Made by a program: the position numbers and the translations under genes. Shown here in pieces: positions 61,231-64,000 of a DNA stretch of 64,000 bases (position 1 is the first letter of the stretch; every line of letters starts with the position of its first letter). The DNA is taken from NCBI GenBank assembly GCA_964017235.1, contig OZ024929.1, positions 113,383,793 through 113,447,792 of the forward strand. Direction: 5' to 3'. Origin of the DNA: Sabellastarte sp. h YS-2021 (lineage: Eukaryota; Annelida; Polychaeta; Sabellida; Sabellidae). Under the pieces are notes generated by a model. That model was not told the DNA's origin. It saw only the letters and a program-made list of their open reading frames with translations, and made no database searches.

Positions 61231-64000
61231 AAAGTAATTACACATAAATTCTCATGCCATGAAACCTTCCCATCAATTTTAGCCGAGACATGTAAACAAC
61301 TACCTGTAAATGAGCAGCAATGAAGGATGATTCAAAGGGAAAGGCAAAATAATATCCATGTCCAGCAGGATGGATATAACAATTAAAATAAGTTGTAACC
61401 TTAAACTCATTTCTTCAATGAACCAGTTTTTATGGTAACATTACCATAAAGATCCTCTTTTGGTCTAGATACGTGTACATGTTTAATTTAAATAAAAAGT
61501 CTCAAATACCACTTTAATGTTGCCAAAATATCATAAAAATTTATCCTTACCTTAACCTGAATGTAAGTCAATGCAAATGTTTTGAGTTTAAGGTCATGTT
61601 AACCATGTTGACTCTGTTCAAGGTTACTTATATCCAAAATTTAAATGTGCTTGAAATCTATTGCACATAATTTAAGAAAATATCCAAAATTTTAAAAGAA
61701 AATTATAATTATGCCATTACTGACAGTTAAAGGTCACCTCAATGTAGTCTTAGGGGATTTCTGTAACATTAGTTACATGTACCAGCAAAATATAGAACAA
61801 ATATGTCATGCCATTATTTGGTATACTTTGTGGAATCATAGAAAAGGTTGAGCTCAGTAACATTTTTTTACACATGGGAGTTTAAGGTCACCTTAAAATA
61901 GGGCACACCTTCAGGACTGGATACATCAACATACCAAATTTAAATTAAATCTGTCACGCAGACTTGAAATACTCTCCAGAAATTGAAAAATTTAAATTCA
62001 ATATAGTTATATTATCACTAGGAGTTTAAGGTCACCTTAAAATAGGCCACACGTTGAAGACCAGTTACACCCACATACTAGTGGAGGGGAATCACCTATA
62101 TTTTCATGGTCGATTATTCGTCCATATTTCCGACGGTTGATCATCCCATAATCGACTTTTTTACTCCACTGTTGGCCAGTATATCATGAACACTTTCCGG
62201 GATGAATTATATTTCATTCCGGTACGAATAATGGTGTTTTCGACATTTAGAATTTTCCAAAAGCACCCAATTCTGGTAAATATGGCAGTAGTTATAAACA
62301 AACACAAAATTCAAGAGAAATCTATTGATTTATTAAAGGAAAGTTTAGAAAACTGCTTAAAATATAAAAATACGTAGATATTGAGACACATAAAGAAGGG
62401 TAAGATTTAATCGATTTCTAGAAGTTGTCAGTGACTGAACGCAATTCTACCATGACACTGACGATTGATCGAACATTGGTCTAATCGTCCACCCACTACC
62501 ACGTACCAAATTTGATTTGAATCTGTGAAGCCATTTTTAAACGAAAGTCGCAAAAGTAAAATTCAATATAAATGTGTTATAAGTGGGAGTTTAAGGTCAT
62601 CTTAAAATAGGGCACATATCGATGACTCGCAACACCCACATGCCAAATCTGAATTTCATTCTACAAGCAATTTTTGACATATTTTCCAGAAACAAAGTGT
62701 GATGACGATACTAGTCCTATAGGTTATCCATCACAGCTGAGTGAAACCAAACTGTTACAACTTTAAACTCATAAGTTTCTAAAATATCAGCAATTTATTG
62801 CAACCTTACAAAAGAGACCTTTTTTCTTTTTTTGTCTAAATTTTTATACATGATGAATATCGATGGAAAAATCTCAGCACATCAAATATCTTCCAAACAC
62901 CAAAACAATTGTCCCAAAGTTAAAGTCTATGTTAGTTTAAGGTAAGGAGTTTAAGGTAATCTTTTCTTGAAGGTTCTGTTCAAGGTTTGTTACATCCACA
63001 ACTAAAACATGCCTAGAATTGCACAGTATGTGAAATACTGTTAAAAAATTGCCAAACTTATAATTCTGTTATTACTGGGAGCTTAAGGTCACCTTATTGT
63101 ATGACACTTATCTATGGCCAGTTATATATACATGCAAAATGTGAATTAAATTTCTCAAGTGTTTTTCTGTGTACTCTATGGAAAAATAAAAAATCTAAAC
63201 TCAACAAATAACTTTTTAATACAGTACATACAGTTTGAGAGTTTAAGGTCACCTTAAAATAGGGTACACCTTGACAACCAAATACAACCACATGGCAAAT
63301 TTGAATTGAATCCATCAACCCATTTTTGAGATACTATCTGGAAATGAAAAACCTTAACCTCAATATAAATATGTTACTACTGAGAGTTTAAGGTCACCTT
63401 AAAATAGGGCACACCTTGAGGAACAGTTACATGAACATGCCAAATTTGAATTTAATCCATCATGCCAGTTTGAGATACTCTCTGGAAAGGAAGTGTGACG
63501 ACACTGACCATATTTGTCTAACATAGCTGCTAATAACACAAAAGTAATGCAACCTTAAACTCATAAGTTTATCAAATACCAGGAATTTACTTTGACCTTA
63601 CAAAAGAGATTTTTTGGAGTAGACAGATGTACATGATGAATATCAAAGAATAAAGTCTTAAATATCTTTCAAACACCAAAAAATTGTCTCAACCTTAATC
63701 TCAAAGTTAGTTTGCAGCTGTGAGGGAGTTTAACATAATCTTTTCTTGTAGGTTTTGTTCACGGTTTGTTACACCCAAAACTTGAAAGATGCTTAGAATT
63801 GCACATTGTTTGAAATACTGTTGAAAAATTGCCAAACTTAAAGTGAATATAATTCTGTTATTACTGGGAGTTTAAGGTCACCTTATTGTGTGGCACTTAC
63901 CTGTGGTCAGTTATATATACATGCAAAGTTTGAATGAAATTTCTCAAGTTATTTCCAGTTTATTTATTTCTTTATTTTGGGTTTTACGTCGCTTTCAACA
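61231..64000. repeat. Dispersed-tandem repeats with TTAAGGTCACCTTAA, ~790-bp higher-order
   Basis: GAGTTTAAGGTCACCTTAAA recurs near 61880, 62027, 63238 and 63387, with variants near 61570, 62589, 63080 and 63870. Units of ~150-180 bp continue with ATAGGGCACACCTTGA and ATGCCAAATTTGAATT. A longer block (GATGAATATC, CTTTCAAACACCAAA-like, CTTTTCTTG.AGGTT) at 62690-63060 recurs at 63480-63860, an offset of about 790 bp. An unrelated piece at 62075-62510 (with TCGACTTTTTTACTCC) interrupts. The short frames here are not convincing. Confidence 0.75.

Overview
The window is from a metazoan nuclear genome, AT-rich and dense in repeats. The gene structure, the AGGTCA-rich tandem-cored elements, the GC-rich element ends and the DIRS retrotransposons together suggest a mollusc, most likely a bivalve. 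That placement is inference, not proof. About nine tenths of the 64 kb is repetitive, and I see only one host protein-coding gene.

Host gene: the minus strand carries ten phase-consistent coding exons (39072 down to 7170) of an ABC transporter of the MRP1/ABCC1 type. They encode about 454 residues: TM2-TM5 of TMD0, the complete L0 linker, and the first four helices of TMD1. The first exon(s) and everything after the start of the TMD1 cytoplasmic loop, including both nucleotide-binding domains, lie outside the window or were not found. The introns hold nearly all the other features. A broken partial duplicate of one exon lies at about 8200-8256.

Layout. 1-2790: a satellite of ~168-bp monomers with a 1169-bp higher-order repeat. 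2791-7096: further tandem families (~148 and ~155 bp) ending in a GC-rich, palindromic tail. 7170-9251: four exons. 9357-13629: a tandem-cored Helentron-like (HINE/pearl-type) element with a second tandem-cored element nested inside. 14320-22735: a ~158-bp array split by DIRS element 1 (16696-22117). 22736-29702: exons F, E, D and C with a 1.9-kb HINE copy, a MITE-like element and a SINE. 30144-36539: a 6.4-kb tandem-cored element with 12-bp terminal inverted repeats. 36627-39072: exons B and A. 39144-41347: a HINE fragment and a 155-bp array. 41348-48880: DIRS element 2, itself hit by a near-identical HINE copy and a LINE. 49911-57964: a foldback element holding a tRNA-derived SINE, a LINE fragment, a DIRS end relic and, inserted in one arm, DIRS element 3 (51853-57885). 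57994-64000: more tandem arrays.

Four points stand out. DIRS elements 1 and 3 show the textbook DIRS layout of terminal inverted repeats plus an internal region complementary to both ends. Several sequence-unrelated elements share one plan: a 12-bp inverted repeat, a palindrome-rich end and a tandem core. The HINE cores place about 16 exact DR1 nuclear-receptor motifs around and inside a transporter gene. Each monomer of the first satellite carries a YY1-type site. DIRS elements are treated as fossils: family, extent, parts and approximate state only.
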